NCBI RefSeq assembly: GCF_903819165.1
Contig: NZ_CAIJCS010000019.1
Location: 248,001-312,000 of the forward strand
Direction of reading: 5' to 3'
Length of the DNA: 64,000 nucleotides
Source: Aedoeadaptatus nemausensis
Lineage (GTDB): Bacteria > Bacillota > Clostridia > Tissierellales > Peptoniphilaceae
Positions 40,118 to 48,933 of this stretch are shown piece by piece. Made by a program: the position numbers and the translations under genes. The notes beneath the pieces are model-generated. The model was not told the origin of the DNA. It saw only the letters and a list, made by a program, of their open reading frames with translations, and made no database searches. Position 1 is the first letter of the stretch; every line of letters starts with the position of its first letter.

Positions 40118-41158
40118 TCAATCTTCCGATTCGCCCTTTTCCTTCGTAAGATCCCTTACACTTTGGCGCTTAATAATTTCAACAGGCAGGAGAATCATCT
40201 CGTCGTCGCGATCGGGATTTTTCTCGTCTAAAATCTTAAAGAGTTTGCGAATGGCCACGGCGCCGATATCGTAATAAGGCTCTTTTACCGTGGTCAATTT
40301 CGGGCGATAAATCTCAGAAAGCGCGGTACCGCCGAAGCCCGCAAAGGAAATATCCTCGGGAATCTCCACCCCATGATCCCGCATGACGTTCATTAAGTGA
40401 ATGGCCATTAAATCCTGGCTGCAGAAAAGAACGGAATATTTTCCCCCGAGCAAATCCTCTTCGTGCTCTTCGAAGACGTCCATGGCGTCTTTTTCCGTCA
40501 AGCCTTCGCAATATAAAATAGAAGGCTTGAGCCCGGCGGCGCGCATGGCGTCGCGATAACCGCGGATCTTAAATTTTTCATTGGTACGGTCCATGTCTTT
40601 TCGCATGGCCACATAGCCGATGGATTTGTGCCCCAAATTAATGAGATAATCGGTCATATTGAAGCTCGCCGCTTTATTATTGGTGGTAACTGTCGGCGCT
40701 TCGTCGATATTATAGAAGCGATTGATGACCACACAGGGAATTTTAAATTCGTCTAATTTATAAAGTAACTTTTGATTTAAAATCTCTGAAATAATAATGA
40801 TCCCTTCCACTTGCTTTTGGCTGAAGAGATTGGCAAATTTCAATTCCACTTCGGGATCGTCATAGGAAGAAGACAGGAAAATATCATAATTGTACATTCT
40901 TCCGATCTCTTCTACACCGCGAAGCACTTGAGATACATATTGGTTCCCCACATCGGAGACGATGACGCCGATAATATTACTTTTTTTCGTTACGAGGCTT
41001 CTCGCCACTTCATTGGGCTTGTAGTCCAAAACGCTGATAGCGTGGAGCACCCGGCGTCTCGCCTCGGGACTTACAGGTTTTGAGTCGTTGATTACGCGAG
41101 AGACGGTGGAAATGGATACATCCGCCATCTTCGCCACGTCTTTAATTGTCGATGCCAT
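40118..41158 (-). CDS. LacI-family transcriptional regulator
   Basis: 346 residues. The N-terminal helix-turn-helix ATIKDVAKMADVSISTVSRVIN-type segment (2-25) and hinge SLVTKKSNIIGVIV are followed by a periplasmic-binding-protein-like effector domain (about 60-330). The sequence around MADVSISTVSR is close to CcpA/PurR types, but effector residues cannot be assigned. It lies nine bases after the lipid kinase gene and probably shares its message, which is unusual for this family; no sugar-uptake gene is adjacent. Confidence 0.93.
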   Translation of the reverse strand: MASTIKDVAKMADVSISTVSRVINDSKPVSPEARRRVLHAISVLDYKPNEVARSLVTKKSNIIGVIVSDVGNQYVSQVLRGVEEIGRMYNYDIFLSSSYDDPEVELKFANLFSQKQVEGIIIISEILNQKLLYKLDEFKIPCVVINRFYNIDEAPTVTTNNKAASFNMTDYLINLGHKSIGYVAMRKDMDRTNEKFKIRGYRDAMRAAGLKPSILYCEGLTEKDAMDVFEEHEEDLLGGKYSVLFCSQDLMAIHLMNVMRDHGVEIPEDISFAGFGGTALSEIYRPKLTTVKEPYYDIGAVAIRKLFKILDEKNPDRDDEMILLPVEIIKRQSVRDLTKEKGESED

Positions 41159-41166
41159 AATTCCTC

Positions 41167-42054
41167 CTATTTCGTAATAATCTGAATTGCGCCGGGCACC
41201 ACCCGGATGGTTTCCGGTAAAAGGGGACCTTTTTCGCCGTCGATGTCGATGTGCATTTCCTTATCTGCATTTAAAGATACGCGCTTTACTTTTCGATAGA
41301 TAAAATGATCGTGATCCACATGCTTTCCGAGGCCGATGGATGTAAAGAGCTCGAGAAGTTTCGAGAGGCTCATTTTTTCGATGACGATCAGTTCGAGCTG
41401 TCCGTCTTCCACATCGGCCGTGGGGCTGATTTTCGAAAAGCCGCCGACGCTGGAGGAATTGGAAACCATGGCGATGAGCGCCTGGGTTTCGAAAGTCTCC
41501 TCGTCGGTTTCCACCGTAAGTTTAAAGCTGTCCCTGGAAAGGTCGGTAACGCGAAAAGCTCGAAGTCCTTCGGCATAATAGGCGAGCCTACCCATAGTGG
41601 ATTTGGCGTCTCCCGCCACATTGTATCCGATTTCTGTAAAGAGCCCGGCAGCACATACATTGACAAAGGCTCTGTCGCCGCATAGGCCGATGTCGATTGT
41701 GCGCCGCTTGCCGTAAAAGACCATGGCGTAAAAATCGTAGGGGTCCTTCGGAATACCCAAAGACTCGGCGAAATCGTTCACCGTACCTCCCGGATAAATG
41801 GCGAGGGGCACGTCCCGTTTGGCGGCGTAAAGACCGCTTACCACTTCGTTGACCGTGCCGTCGCCGCCCATAGAAATAATACAGTCTTCCCCGTCGTCTT
41901 CCATGGCGAAACGCTTGGCGTCCCCCGCTTTTTGCGTAAACTCCAAAATCACCGTGGCGCCTTTGGCCGCAAAGGGAACGATTAATTTTTTTATAACTTC
42001 TATCGCCTCTTCTCTGCCGCTGGACGGATTGGCGATAATTTTAATACGCTTCAT
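41167..42054 (-). CDS. Diacylglycerol kinase-family lipid kinase (YegS/BmrU type)
   Basis: 295 residues. Contains the phosphate-binding GGDGTVNEVVSGL (near 66-78), YPGGTVNDFAESLGIP (near 88-103) and the N-terminal IANPSSGREEA. The NADK/DAGK fold uses ATP to phosphorylate a lipid alcohol; in Firmicutes DgkB recycles diacylglycerol from lipoteichoic acid synthesis. Substrate cannot be fixed by sequence alone. It lies before the LacI-type gene. The promoter is TTGTGG (42099-42104)/17/TATAAT (42076-42081). Confidence 0.9.
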   Translation of the reverse strand: MKRIKIIANPSSGREEAIEVIKKLIVPFAAKGATVILEFTQKAGDAKRFAMEDDGEDCIISMGGDGTVNEVVSGLYAAKRDVPLAIYPGGTVNDFAESLGIPKDPYDFYAMVFYGKRRTIDIGLCGDRAFVNVCAAGLFTEIGYNVAGDAKSTMGRLAYYAEGLRAFRVTDLSRDSFKLTVETDEETFETQALIAMVSNSSSVGGFSKISPTADVEDGQLELIVIEKMSLSKLLELFTSIGLGKHVDHDHFIYRKVKRVSLNADKEMHIDIDGEKGPLLPETIRVVPGAIQIITK

Positions 42055-42075
42055 TCCACACCTCTATTCCCTTTT

Positions 42076-42104
42076 ATTATACGCCATGGCGAACGATTCC
42101 ACAA
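42076..42104 (-). promoter_or_regulatory. Promoter of the lipid kinase/LacI operon
   Basis: Minus-strand TTGTGG (42099-42104), 17-base spacer, perfect TATAAT (42076-42081), 21 bases before the start. The remaining gap from 42105 to 42321 shows nothing recognisable apart from AT-rich sequence. Confidence 0.68.
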
Positions 42105-42321
42105 AAGAACTTTCCCGCCGTTTGCAATAAAAATAATGACGGAAAATAATTTGAAAATATCGAAAATATCTATGAAAGTTTTTCCTATGAATTAAAGTGT
42201 TCTCTATTTTATGAGCTTCCTATTCTGTTTTTCTTTTAAAGTTTGTGATATTGGGAAAAAACAAAAATTTTCCTCACCTCATCGCCGCCAATTATTATGC
42301 GGAAAGCGTTTGATTTTTGCA

Positions 42322-42352
42322 CAAAAAAAGAAACGGCGAACCGTTTCTTTTT
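42322..42352 (-). terminator. Terminator after the YtxH/DUF948-like gene pair
   Basis: Perfect 10-bp stem AAAGAAACGG/CCGTTTCTTT with a TTCG tetraloop and a U-run on the minus strand. Confidence 0.87.
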
Positions 42353-42361
42353 ATCCTCGTA

Positions 42362-42856
42362 TCAGCGCGTCTTCACGACGTCGCGAATGGACTCCAATAC
42401 TTCACGCATAATATAGAAGTAATCGACTACATTATTAGCGTTAAAAGAGATTGTCTTCGCCGTGTCGGAAATAGAATCCGACACCACATTGGCCGTGTTT
42501 TGAAGCTTCAAAGAGGTTTGATCCACTTTTCTCGCCACGGAATCTACCGTGCCGGTCACTTCGCCTACGGTAACGGCGATCTTTTCAACCTCCGGTTTAA
42601 CCACTTCCACCATTTCGGTGGCGTCGGTAGTAATGCGGGATGCATTGGAAGAAATAATAGTGGCATTATCCGTAATGGTGGGAAGCTTTTGGAACGTGTC
42701 GTCGATAACGGCTTCGTGTGTCTCCAATTTATTCTTCACTACCTTTAAGATACCCGCTATGTTTTTCAGCGCCATCATTAAAAAGACAAGTGCGCCGATA
42801 CCTGCAACGTATAGCAGAAAACGTAAGAGGTCATTTAAAGTAATCATCGTATCCAT
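42362..42856 (-). CDS. Membrane-anchored helical protein, DUF948-like
   Basis: 164 residues. One transmembrane helix (about 10-30) is followed by a long heptad-patterned helical part rich in Val, Thr, Asp and Ser (about 45-160). Such proteins resemble the DUF948 family found next to YtxH proteins in Firmicutes, linked to general stress. It follows the YtxH-type gene by 15 bases, and the two are probably co-translated. No enzymatic motif. Confidence 0.7.
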   Translation of the reverse strand: MDTMITLNDLLRFLLYVAGIGALVFLMMALKNIAGILKVVKNKLETHEAVIDDTFQKLPTITDNATIISSNASRITTDATEMVEVVKPEVEKIAVTVGEVTGTVDSVARKVDQTSLKLQNTANVVSDSISDTAKTISFNANNVVDYFYIMREVLESIRDVVKTR

Positions 42857-42871
42857 GGTGACCTCCCAGTT

Positions 42872-43435
42872 CTATTTATTGTTTTTGTCTTCCTTTACAA
42901 CTTTTTCGCTTTTTTTGCCTGCATCTTCGGCAGCTTTTGCGATTTTATCGGCACTTTTTTTAACTTGGTCTTTAGTATCTTCCGCTTGAACCTTGACTTC
43001 GTCGCCGACTTCTTTAGCGGAATCGCCGATAGCGTCTGCCGTGTCTTTTACTTCCGCTTTTACATAAGCGCCTTCTTCGCGGACAATTTCGCCGATTGCT
43101 CTTGCCTTCGCCTTTGCGATTTCGGCATCGTCGCGAACTTCGTCGGCTTTAATCGCTGCACGAAGTTTTAAATCATCATAAGTGTCTTGAACGGCTTGTT
43201 GAGCTTCATAAGCGCGGATGCTCAGTTCATCGGCCGTGTCCAGTGCTAAATCTTTTGCGTTTTCAGCATAGTCTCTGGAGCGTTCGGCGATATCTTCGCG
43301 AGTTTTTCTTCCGCTTTGGGGAGCGAATAAAATACCTGCTGCCGCACCAAGGGCTGCACCTAAGGCAAATTTACGCGCACGTTCTTCACGCCAGTATTGT
43401 TCTCTTTCACGAATTCCAAAAAAATCAAAAATCAT
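42872..43435 (-). CDS. YtxH domain-containing protein
   Basis: 187 residues. FALGAALGAAAGILFAPQSGRKTRE (about 23-47), a glycine/alanine-rich membrane segment followed by the APxSGxxTR motif, is the YtxH hallmark. The rest is a long charged helix with Lys/Ala/Glu/Asp repeats (about 60-180), LEA-like, ending in a Lys-rich tail. YtxH proteins are general-stress proteins in Bacillus; the biochemical role is unknown. First of two genes; an AGGAGG site precedes the ATG. Confidence 0.85.
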   Translation of the reverse strand: MIFDFFGIREREQYWREERARKFALGAALGAAAGILFAPQSGRKTREDIAERSRDYAENAKDLALDTADELSIRAYEAQQAVQDTYDDLKLRAAIKADEVRDDAEIAKAKARAIGEIVREEGAYVKAEVKDTADAIGDSAKEVGDEVKVQAEDTKDQVKKSADKIAKAAEDAGKKSEKVVKEDKNNK

Positions 43436-43551
43436 AATTAACCTCCTGTTTGATATATCTTACTACAATTGTACCCCGACCGTGTTGAAATTATTCAACT
43501 TGGGTAACGATTTATTGAATAAAGTAATAAATTGCGAAAAAGGAGAGATAA

Positions 43552-44349
43552 ATGCTTATAGATTCACACACCCACTGCCGCTATTCTCCGGATTCAAAAT
43601 CGGATCCCGAAGAAAATATTTTAGCGGCCATAGAAAATAAAATACAGGTGCTAGCCTTTACCGATCACGTGGACCGGGTAGACAATGCCTTGGATTATAC
43701 CTTCGATTTCGAGGCGTATCTAAAAGAACTGAATAATTTAAAAGAGCGCTATCAAGATCGAATCCGGATTTTAATCGGCTGTGAAATGGGCCTGAACCGC
43801 TCCATGAACCATCTGATCGAGAAGACCATGGCCGACGATCGCTTCGATTTTTTCATCGGCTCTATGCACACTTTAGACGACGAGGACATCGCCTCCACCC
43901 TTCGCAAGATGAATGGCGACTTTTTAAATTATTTCCTCCATTACTACGAGGAGATGTTCGAAAATATTCGTTCCACCGAAGGCTTCCATATTTTGGGCCA
44001 CATGGATTATGCGGATCGCTATGTACCGGATAAATCTGCGATCCCGGATTTTTCCGCCTATCGAGATGCAGTGGCCGCCGTTTTGGAAGCGGTGATTAAA
44101 AAAGACATCGTCGTGGAATATAATACGGGAGGTCTTTTCAGAGGCCTGCCCTACGCCAATCCCAAGGATGAAATTTTAAAACTTTACAGAGATCTCGGCG
44201 GCGAAGGAGTCTGCCTCTCCTCCGACGCCCACCTTCCGAACCATATCGGCCGCGGCTTTCCCGAGGGTCGGGAACATTTAAAATCATTGGGCTTTAAAAA
44301 ACTCACCTATTTCAAAAATAAAAAGCGAATAGAAGTCCCCATAGGCTAG
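43552..44349 (+). CDS. PHP-domain histidinol-phosphatase-like hydrolase
   Basis: 265 residues, PHP family of the HisJ type. Metal-site motifs: IDSHTHCRYSPDS (3-15), FTDHVDR (near 38), GCEMGL (near 83), GSMHTLDD (near 104), HMDYADRY (near 154) and SSDAHLPNHIGRGF near 225. HisJ hydrolyses L-histidinol phosphate; no his operon lies nearby, so another phosphate ester is possible. AAGGAGAG precedes the ATG. The 115-base gap to the divergent YtxH gene holds a TTGAAATTATTCAA palindrome that may bear on either promoter. Confidence 0.85.
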   Translation: MLIDSHTHCRYSPDSKSDPEENILAAIENKIQVLAFTDHVDRVDNALDYTFDFEAYLKELNNLKERYQDRIRILIGCEMGLNRSMNHLIEKTMADDRFDFFIGSMHTLDDEDIASTLRKMNGDFLNYFLHYYEEMFENIRSTEGFHILGHMDYADRYVPDKSAIPDFSAYRDAVAAVLEAVIKKDIVVEYNTGGLFRGLPYANPKDEILKLYRDLGGEGVCLSSDAHLPNHIGRGFPEGREHLKSLGFKKLTYFKNKKRIEVPIG

Positions 44350-44357
44350 GGACTTTT
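44333..44357 (+). terminator. Terminator after the PHP hydrolase gene
   Basis: AAGTCCC/GGGACTT stem overlapping the stop codon, then six U residues. Confidence 0.75.
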
Positions 44358-44504
44358 TTCATTTTTCAGTAAATATATAGTCGACATCATTTTTTCTCTA
44401 TGAATTTACCGAATTAAAGTGTATACTGTAAAAAAGAAACGATCATATGATTTCTAGAACGCTATTGTCGTTTTTAGGATTTCGGTTTACATATAGGAGG
44501 TAAT

Positions 44505-46430
44505 ATGGCATCTATTGCTTATCAATTATTAAGAGATCATTTATTGGAAGGGGAGCTGCGCCAAGGGGAAGAGATTAAAATCAAAATCGATCAAACCCTT
44601 ACCCAAGATTCCACGGGCACCATGGTCTATCTTCAATTGGAAGCCATGGATATCGAAGATATTCGCACGGAACTTTCCGTAGCCTATATCGATCACAATA
44701 TGCTCCAGGCAGGTTTTGAAAATCCCGACGATCATCAATTTATTCAATCGGCGGCCGAAAAATATGGCCTCGTGTTTTCGAAACCCGGCGGCGGCATTTG
44801 CCATCAGGTCCATTTAGAGCAGTTCGCCCGTCCGGGAAAAACTTTGGTGGGAAGTGACTCCCACACTCCCACGGCAGGAGGCATCGGATCCCTGGCCATC
44901 GGCGCCGGCGGCTTGGACGTGGCCGTGGCCATGGCGAGCGGCTTTTATTATTTGAATGTGCCGAAGATTTTAAACATTAAACTTTCCGGAAAACTTCGCC
45001 CCGGCGTCAACGCAAAAGACGTGATCCTTACCATTCTCGGCAAAAAAACCGTCAAGGGCGGCACCGGCTACATCGTAGAATATTCCGGCGACGGCGTGAA
45101 GAATCTTTCCGTTACCGATCGCGCCACCATTTGCAATATGGGCGCGGAACTGGGTGCCACTACGTCCATCTTCCCCGCCGACGACATTACGAAAGAATTT
45201 ATGAGTCGCCACGGAAGGGCCGACGATTTCAAAGCTGTTTCCGCCACGGAAGACGCCGTTTACGACGAAGTGATGGAGCTGGATCTGGGAACTGTCGTGC
45301 CCGCAGTGGCCAAGCCCCATCTCCCCGACCAATACGAGGCCATCGACACCCTCGGCGAGGTCAAGGTGGATCAGGTGGCCATCGGCAGCTGCACCAATTC
45401 TTCCTACACCGATATGATGAAGGTGGCCCACATTTTAAAGGGACGCAAAGTTCACGAAGACGTGAGCCTCGTCATTTCCCCGGGAAGTGCCACGATTTTA
45501 CAGGCCCTTTCGGAAAACGGCGCATTGGCTACCATGATTCAGTCCGGCGCGCGGATTTTGGAAAGCGCCTGCGGACCCTGTATCGGCATGGGACAGGCTC
45601 CGAAAAGCGGCGCCACGAGCCTCCGCTCCTTTAACCGCAATTTTAAAGGTAGAAGCGGCACGAAAGATGCGAAAATTTATTTGGCGAGCCCGGAAACCTG
45701 CGCCGCATCGGCCATTAAGGGATATATCGCAAGCCCCGCGGATTTGGAAGGGCTCGAAGATATTAAAGAACCGGAATCCTACGATCACGCCACCAATTAT
45801 TTAATCTATCCGAAGGAAAAGAACGAGCGGCCGAAAGAGACCGTTATGGGCCCGAATATTAAGCCCTTCCCCTTGGCAAAGCCTATCGGCGACAAAATCG
45901 AGGGAGACGTGCTCCTAAAGGCGAAGGACAATGTCACAACCGACGACATCTGCCCCTCTACCGCCAAACTTTTACCCTATCGCTCCAATATTCCCAAGCT
46001 TTCAAATTACGCCTTCTCCACACTGGTGGACGATTTTAAAGAGCGGGCCGAAAAACACGGCGGCGGCATCGTCGTCGGCGGCGACAATTACGGTCAGGGA
46101 TCGAGCCGGGAACACGCCGCCCTCCTTCCCCTCTACCTCGGCGTAAAGGCCATCGTCGCCAAAAGCTTTGCCCGCATTCACAGATCCAATCTCGTAAACT
46201 CCGGCATCCTTCCCCTGGTCTTTAAAAATCCTGCAGATTACGACAGAATCGCCGAATGGGATCACCTCGAGCTCGAGGATGTTAAAAAATCTCTCGAAAG
46301 CGGAAACTTTGTACTGAAGACCCCGGCCGGAGATGTGGAACTTCTCGGCGAATTCAGCGAAAGAGAACGGGATATGCTCCTGGAAGGCGGCTACCTGAAC
46401 TACACGAAAAACAGAAGGGAGAGCCAATGA
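44505..46430 (+). CDS. acnA: Aconitate hydratase
   Basis: Isomerises citrate to isocitrate. 641 residues, shorter than the ~890-residue AcnA of proteobacteria and in the clostridial/mitochondrial-like size class. Substrate and cluster residues: GSDSHTPTAGGIG (near 117), GSCTNSSYTDM (near 296), the 4Fe-4S cysteines in GPCIGMG (near 360), and a swivel domain with DNYGQGSSREHAALLPLYLG (near 527-546). A [4Fe-4S] enzyme, sensitive to oxygen. First gene of an acn-icd-cit operon; its stop overlaps the icd start by four bases. TATACT at 44422-44427 is the -10 candidate. The symbol denotes the family rather than strict orthology. Confidence 0.93.
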   Translation: MASIAYQLLRDHLLEGELRQGEEIKIKIDQTLTQDSTGTMVYLQLEAMDIEDIRTELSVAYIDHNMLQAGFENPDDHQFIQSAAEKYGLVFSKPGGGICHQVHLEQFARPGKTLVGSDSHTPTAGGIGSLAIGAGGLDVAVAMASGFYYLNVPKILNIKLSGKLRPGVNAKDVILTILGKKTVKGGTGYIVEYSGDGVKNLSVTDRATICNMGAELGATTSIFPADDITKEFMSRHGRADDFKAVSATEDAVYDEVMELDLGTVVPAVAKPHLPDQYEAIDTLGEVKVDQVAIGSCTNSSYTDMMKVAHILKGRKVHEDVSLVISPGSATILQALSENGALATMIQSGARILESACGPCIGMGQAPKSGATSLRSFNRNFKGRSGTKDAKIYLASPETCAASAIKGYIASPADLEGLEDIKEPESYDHATNYLIYPKEKNERPKETVMGPNIKPFPLAKPIGDKIEGDVLLKAKDNVTTDDICPSTAKLLPYRSNIPKLSNYAFSTLVDDFKERAEKHGGGIVVGGDNYGQGSSREHAALLPLYLGVKAIVAKSFARIHRSNLVNSGILPLVFKNPADYDRIAEWDHLELEDVKKSLESGNFVLKTPAGDVELLGEFSERERDMLLEGGYLNYTKNRRESQ

Positions 46431-47431
46431 AAACCGTAACCTTAATCCCCGGCGACGGCATCGGCCCTGAAATTACAGATGTCGTAAAAGAAATCTTTTC
46501 CGCCGTGGACGCTCCTGTAGAATTTGAAGAGGTCAATGCGGGCAGCACGGTCTTCGAAAAAGAAGGCAGCTATTTGCCCGACGCCCTCTTCCGTTCCCTT
46601 GAAAAAAATAAACTGGCACTGAAAGGCCCCATTACCACCCCCATCGGCCACGGCTTTCGAAGCGTCAATGTGGAGCTCCGTAAAAAATACGATCTCTACC
46701 AAAACATTCGGCCCATCCGTCCGGCCGCCAAACTCCCCATGAAGTTTGATCATGTGGACATGGTCCTCTTCAGAGAAAACACGGAAGATCTCTACGCCGG
46801 CGTGGAAAAAATCATCTCCGAAAACGAAGCCCACTCCATTAAAATCATTACCCGAGAAAAATCGGAGCGCATCGTGCGCGCCGCCTTCGATTACGCGGTG
46901 CGGTTTAATCGCCGCAATCTTACCGTGGTCACCAAGGCCAATATTATGAAAGCCACCGACGGCCTCTTCCTCGATGTAGCGCGGGAGGTTGCAAAGGATT
47001 ACGACCTGCCCATGAAGGAAATTCTCGTAGACAATATGGCCATGCAGATGGTAATGAACCCGGGGCAGTTCGATGTGGTTGTCACAGAAAACCTATACGG
47101 CGACATACTCTCCGATTTAGGCGCCGGTTTAATCGGCGGGCTGGGCATGATTCCCGGCGTCAATAAAGGAAAAGATATGGCCATATACGAAGCGGTTCAC
47201 GGCTCCGCCCCCGATATTGCGGGTAAGGGCCTCGCCAATCCCACGGCCATGCTTCTTTCCGCCTGTCTCCTCCTGGACGACATAGGGGAAAAAGAAAGAG
47301 CCGACAAAATTCGCCGCGCCATCGACGAGGTGCTTTCAAATCCCGAAACCCGTACCCAAGATTTAGGCGGCAGCCTTACGACAAAAGAATATACTGAAGC
47401 CTTAATAGAGAAAGTTGGTGGAAAATGTTAG
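46427..47431 (+). CDS. icd: Isocitrate/isopropylmalate dehydrogenase family, probable NAD-dependent isocitrate dehydrogenase
   Basis: 334 residues with the family motifs LIPGDGIGPEIT (6-17), FRENTEDLYAGVE (near 106-118), VDNMAMQMVMNPGQFDVVVTENLYGDILSD-region metal ligands (near 204-232) and HGSAPDIAGKGLANPTA near 269. The RENTEDLYAG form is that of isocitrate dehydrogenases rather than IPMDH. The residues after HGSAPDIAGK suggest NAD rather than NADP use, though that is inference. It is shorter than E. coli Icd (416), as in the NAD-IDH branch. Oxidative decarboxylation gives 2-oxoglutarate. Overlaps aconitase upstream and citrate synthase downstream. Confidence 0.9.
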   Translation: MKTVTLIPGDGIGPEITDVVKEIFSAVDAPVEFEEVNAGSTVFEKEGSYLPDALFRSLEKNKLALKGPITTPIGHGFRSVNVELRKKYDLYQNIRPIRPAAKLPMKFDHVDMVLFRENTEDLYAGVEKIISENEAHSIKIITREKSERIVRAAFDYAVRFNRRNLTVVTKANIMKATDGLFLDVAREVAKDYDLPMKEILVDNMAMQMVMNPGQFDVVVTENLYGDILSDLGAGLIGGLGMIPGVNKGKDMAIYEAVHGSAPDIAGKGLANPTAMLLSACLLLDDIGEKERADKIRRAIDEVLSNPETRTQDLGGSLTTKEYTEALIEKVGGKC

Positions 47432-48783
47432 ATATAAAAATGGATCATCGATTAGACGAGTACGCCGATAAAATCACCCAGCGCGATTATATTAACCGGG
47501 AGCTTTACCAAAAATACGATGTAAAACACGGCCTCCGGGACAGTGACGGCACCGGCGTTCTCGTCGGCATTACCCGCATCGGTTTCGTCACCGGTTACGA
47601 AAAAAAAGACGGCAAAAAAATCCCCGTAGAAGGGGATCTCCTCTACCGTGGCTATTCCGTAAAAGATATGGTACAGGACTTTAAAGAAAACAATCGTTTC
47701 GGATACGAAGAAGTGGCCTATACCCTTCTTTTCGGAAACCTTCCGACGAAAAACGATATCGGACTTTTTAAGGAAATGCTCCGCGAAGAGAGAAGCCTTC
47801 CGAGAAATTATTTAGAAGACACGATCTTGAAGGTGCCGGGAAAAGACGTTATGAATAAAATGATGCGCTCCACTCTTTGCCTCTATTCTTTCGACGTGGA
47901 TCCCGACAGCACCACCACCGCCAATGTTCTGCGCCAAAGTATGAGCCTTCTCGCCAAGACGCCTCTTATTATGGCCTACAATTATCAGGCGAAAAAGCAC
48001 TACATCGACGGCGACAGCTTGGTTATTCACTATCCGGAAAAAAATATGTCCACGGCGGAGCTCATTCTTCACTTGATTCGCAAAAATTCCGATTATACCG
48101 ACGAAGAGGCGAAAATGCTGGACTTAATGCTCACCCTCCACGCCGAACACGGCGGCGGGAACAACTCCACATTCGCCACCCACGTGGTCTCCTCCTCAGG
48201 CACCGATACATACAGTGCTATTTCGACCGCCCTCGGCAGTTTGAAGGGTCCCCGCCACGGGGGCGCGAGCCTCATGTGCTCCGCCATGCTCGACGATATC
48301 GCATCCAATGTGCGGGACATTCACAACGAGGCGGATATTGAAGATTATCTGCGCCGCATTCTCGCCAAACAGGCCTTCGATAACAAGGGCTTAATTTACG
48401 GCTTGGGCCACGCAGTCTACACACTTTCCGATCCCCGTGCAGAACTTTTAAAGCAACAGGCTAAGGAGCTGGCGGAACAGAAAGGTTATTCGGACCAATT
48501 TAATTTCGTTCGCCTGGTGGAAACCATCGGCGGCCGCCTCTTGCAAGAGCGAAACGGCACCTCCTACCCCCTTCCCGCCAATATCGACCTGTATTCGGGC
48601 CTCGTTTACCAAATGCTCGGCATTCCGAGAGATCTCTACACCCCCCTCTTCGCCACGGCGCGCATGGCGGGCTGGTGTGCTCACCGTTTGGAACAGGTAC
48701 AGGATACGAAAATCATCCGCCCGGCCTATGTCCACTTAAACTCCAGAAAAAAATACCTTTCCATGAACGATCGCAGCAATTAA
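47425..48783 (+). CDS. Citrate synthase
   Basis: Condenses acetyl-CoA with oxaloacetate. 452 residues. Catalytic residues are visible: His in HAEHGGGNNSTFATH (near 234), His in GPRHGGASLM (near 275) and Asp in ANIDLYSGLVY (near 389). The protein is longer than the usual ~370-residue Gram-positive type, with an N-terminal extension (about 1-60). It belongs to the clostridial citrate/2-methylcitrate synthase-type branch by sequence feel, which cannot be settled by eye. Seven-base overlap with icd; a GGTGG-type ribosome site lies inside icd. The three genes supply 2-oxoglutarate; no further TCA genes are seen. Confidence 0.92.
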   Translation: MLDIKMDHRLDEYADKITQRDYINRELYQKYDVKHGLRDSDGTGVLVGITRIGFVTGYEKKDGKKIPVEGDLLYRGYSVKDMVQDFKENNRFGYEEVAYTLLFGNLPTKNDIGLFKEMLREERSLPRNYLEDTILKVPGKDVMNKMMRSTLCLYSFDVDPDSTTTANVLRQSMSLLAKTPLIMAYNYQAKKHYIDGDSLVIHYPEKNMSTAELILHLIRKNSDYTDEEAKMLDLMLTLHAEHGGGNNSTFATHVVSSSGTDTYSAISTALGSLKGPRHGGASLMCSAMLDDIASNVRDIHNEADIEDYLRRILAKQAFDNKGLIYGLGHAVYTLSDPRAELLKQQAKELAEQKGYSDQFNFVRLVETIGGRLLQERNGTSYPLPANIDLYSGLVYQMLGIPRDLYTPLFATARMAGWCAHRLEQVQDTKIIRPAYVHLNSRKKYLSMNDRSN

Positions 48784-48788
48784 TCATT

Positions 48789-48816
48789 TCCCCTCGCCTT
48801 TGCGAGGGGATTTTAT
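48789..48816 (+). terminator. Terminator of the acn-icd-cit operon
   Basis: Perfect 8-bp stem CCCCTCGC/GCGAGGGG with a four-base loop, then ATTTTATT. Confidence 0.85.
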
Positions 48817-48863
48817 TGTCCTTTTTTAAAATCAACTATTTATATGAATAGATAACAATACTA

Positions 48864-48914
48864 TAGACAAGTTGTGCTCGCGGGAATACAATAAATTTGA
48901 TAAATGATATCAAA
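48864..48914 (+). promoter_or_regulatory. Promoter and overlapping operator-like palindrome of the ABC/FtsX genes
   Basis: TAGACA (48864-48869), 17-base spacer, TACAAT (48887-48892). The predicted start near 48899 lies in a perfect inverted repeat TTTGATA (48896-48902) and TATCAAA (48908-48914). A regulator dimer bound there would block transcription; none is encoded next to it. AAAGGAGG follows before the ATG at 48934. Confidence 0.6.
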
Positions 48915-48933
48915 TATTTTAAAGGAGGCTCCC

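Noticed and set aside
41167-42054. NAD kinase for the second NADK/DAGK-fold protein
   Set aside because: The YPGGTVNDFA segment and lipid-kinase layout identify the DAGK/YegS branch; a separate, convincing NAD kinase lies at 5747-6544.
44970-45431. Minus-strand frame of about 150 codons inside the aconitase gene
   Set aside because: Low-complexity Gly/His/Ala-rich antisense translation of a conserved gene; no start context.
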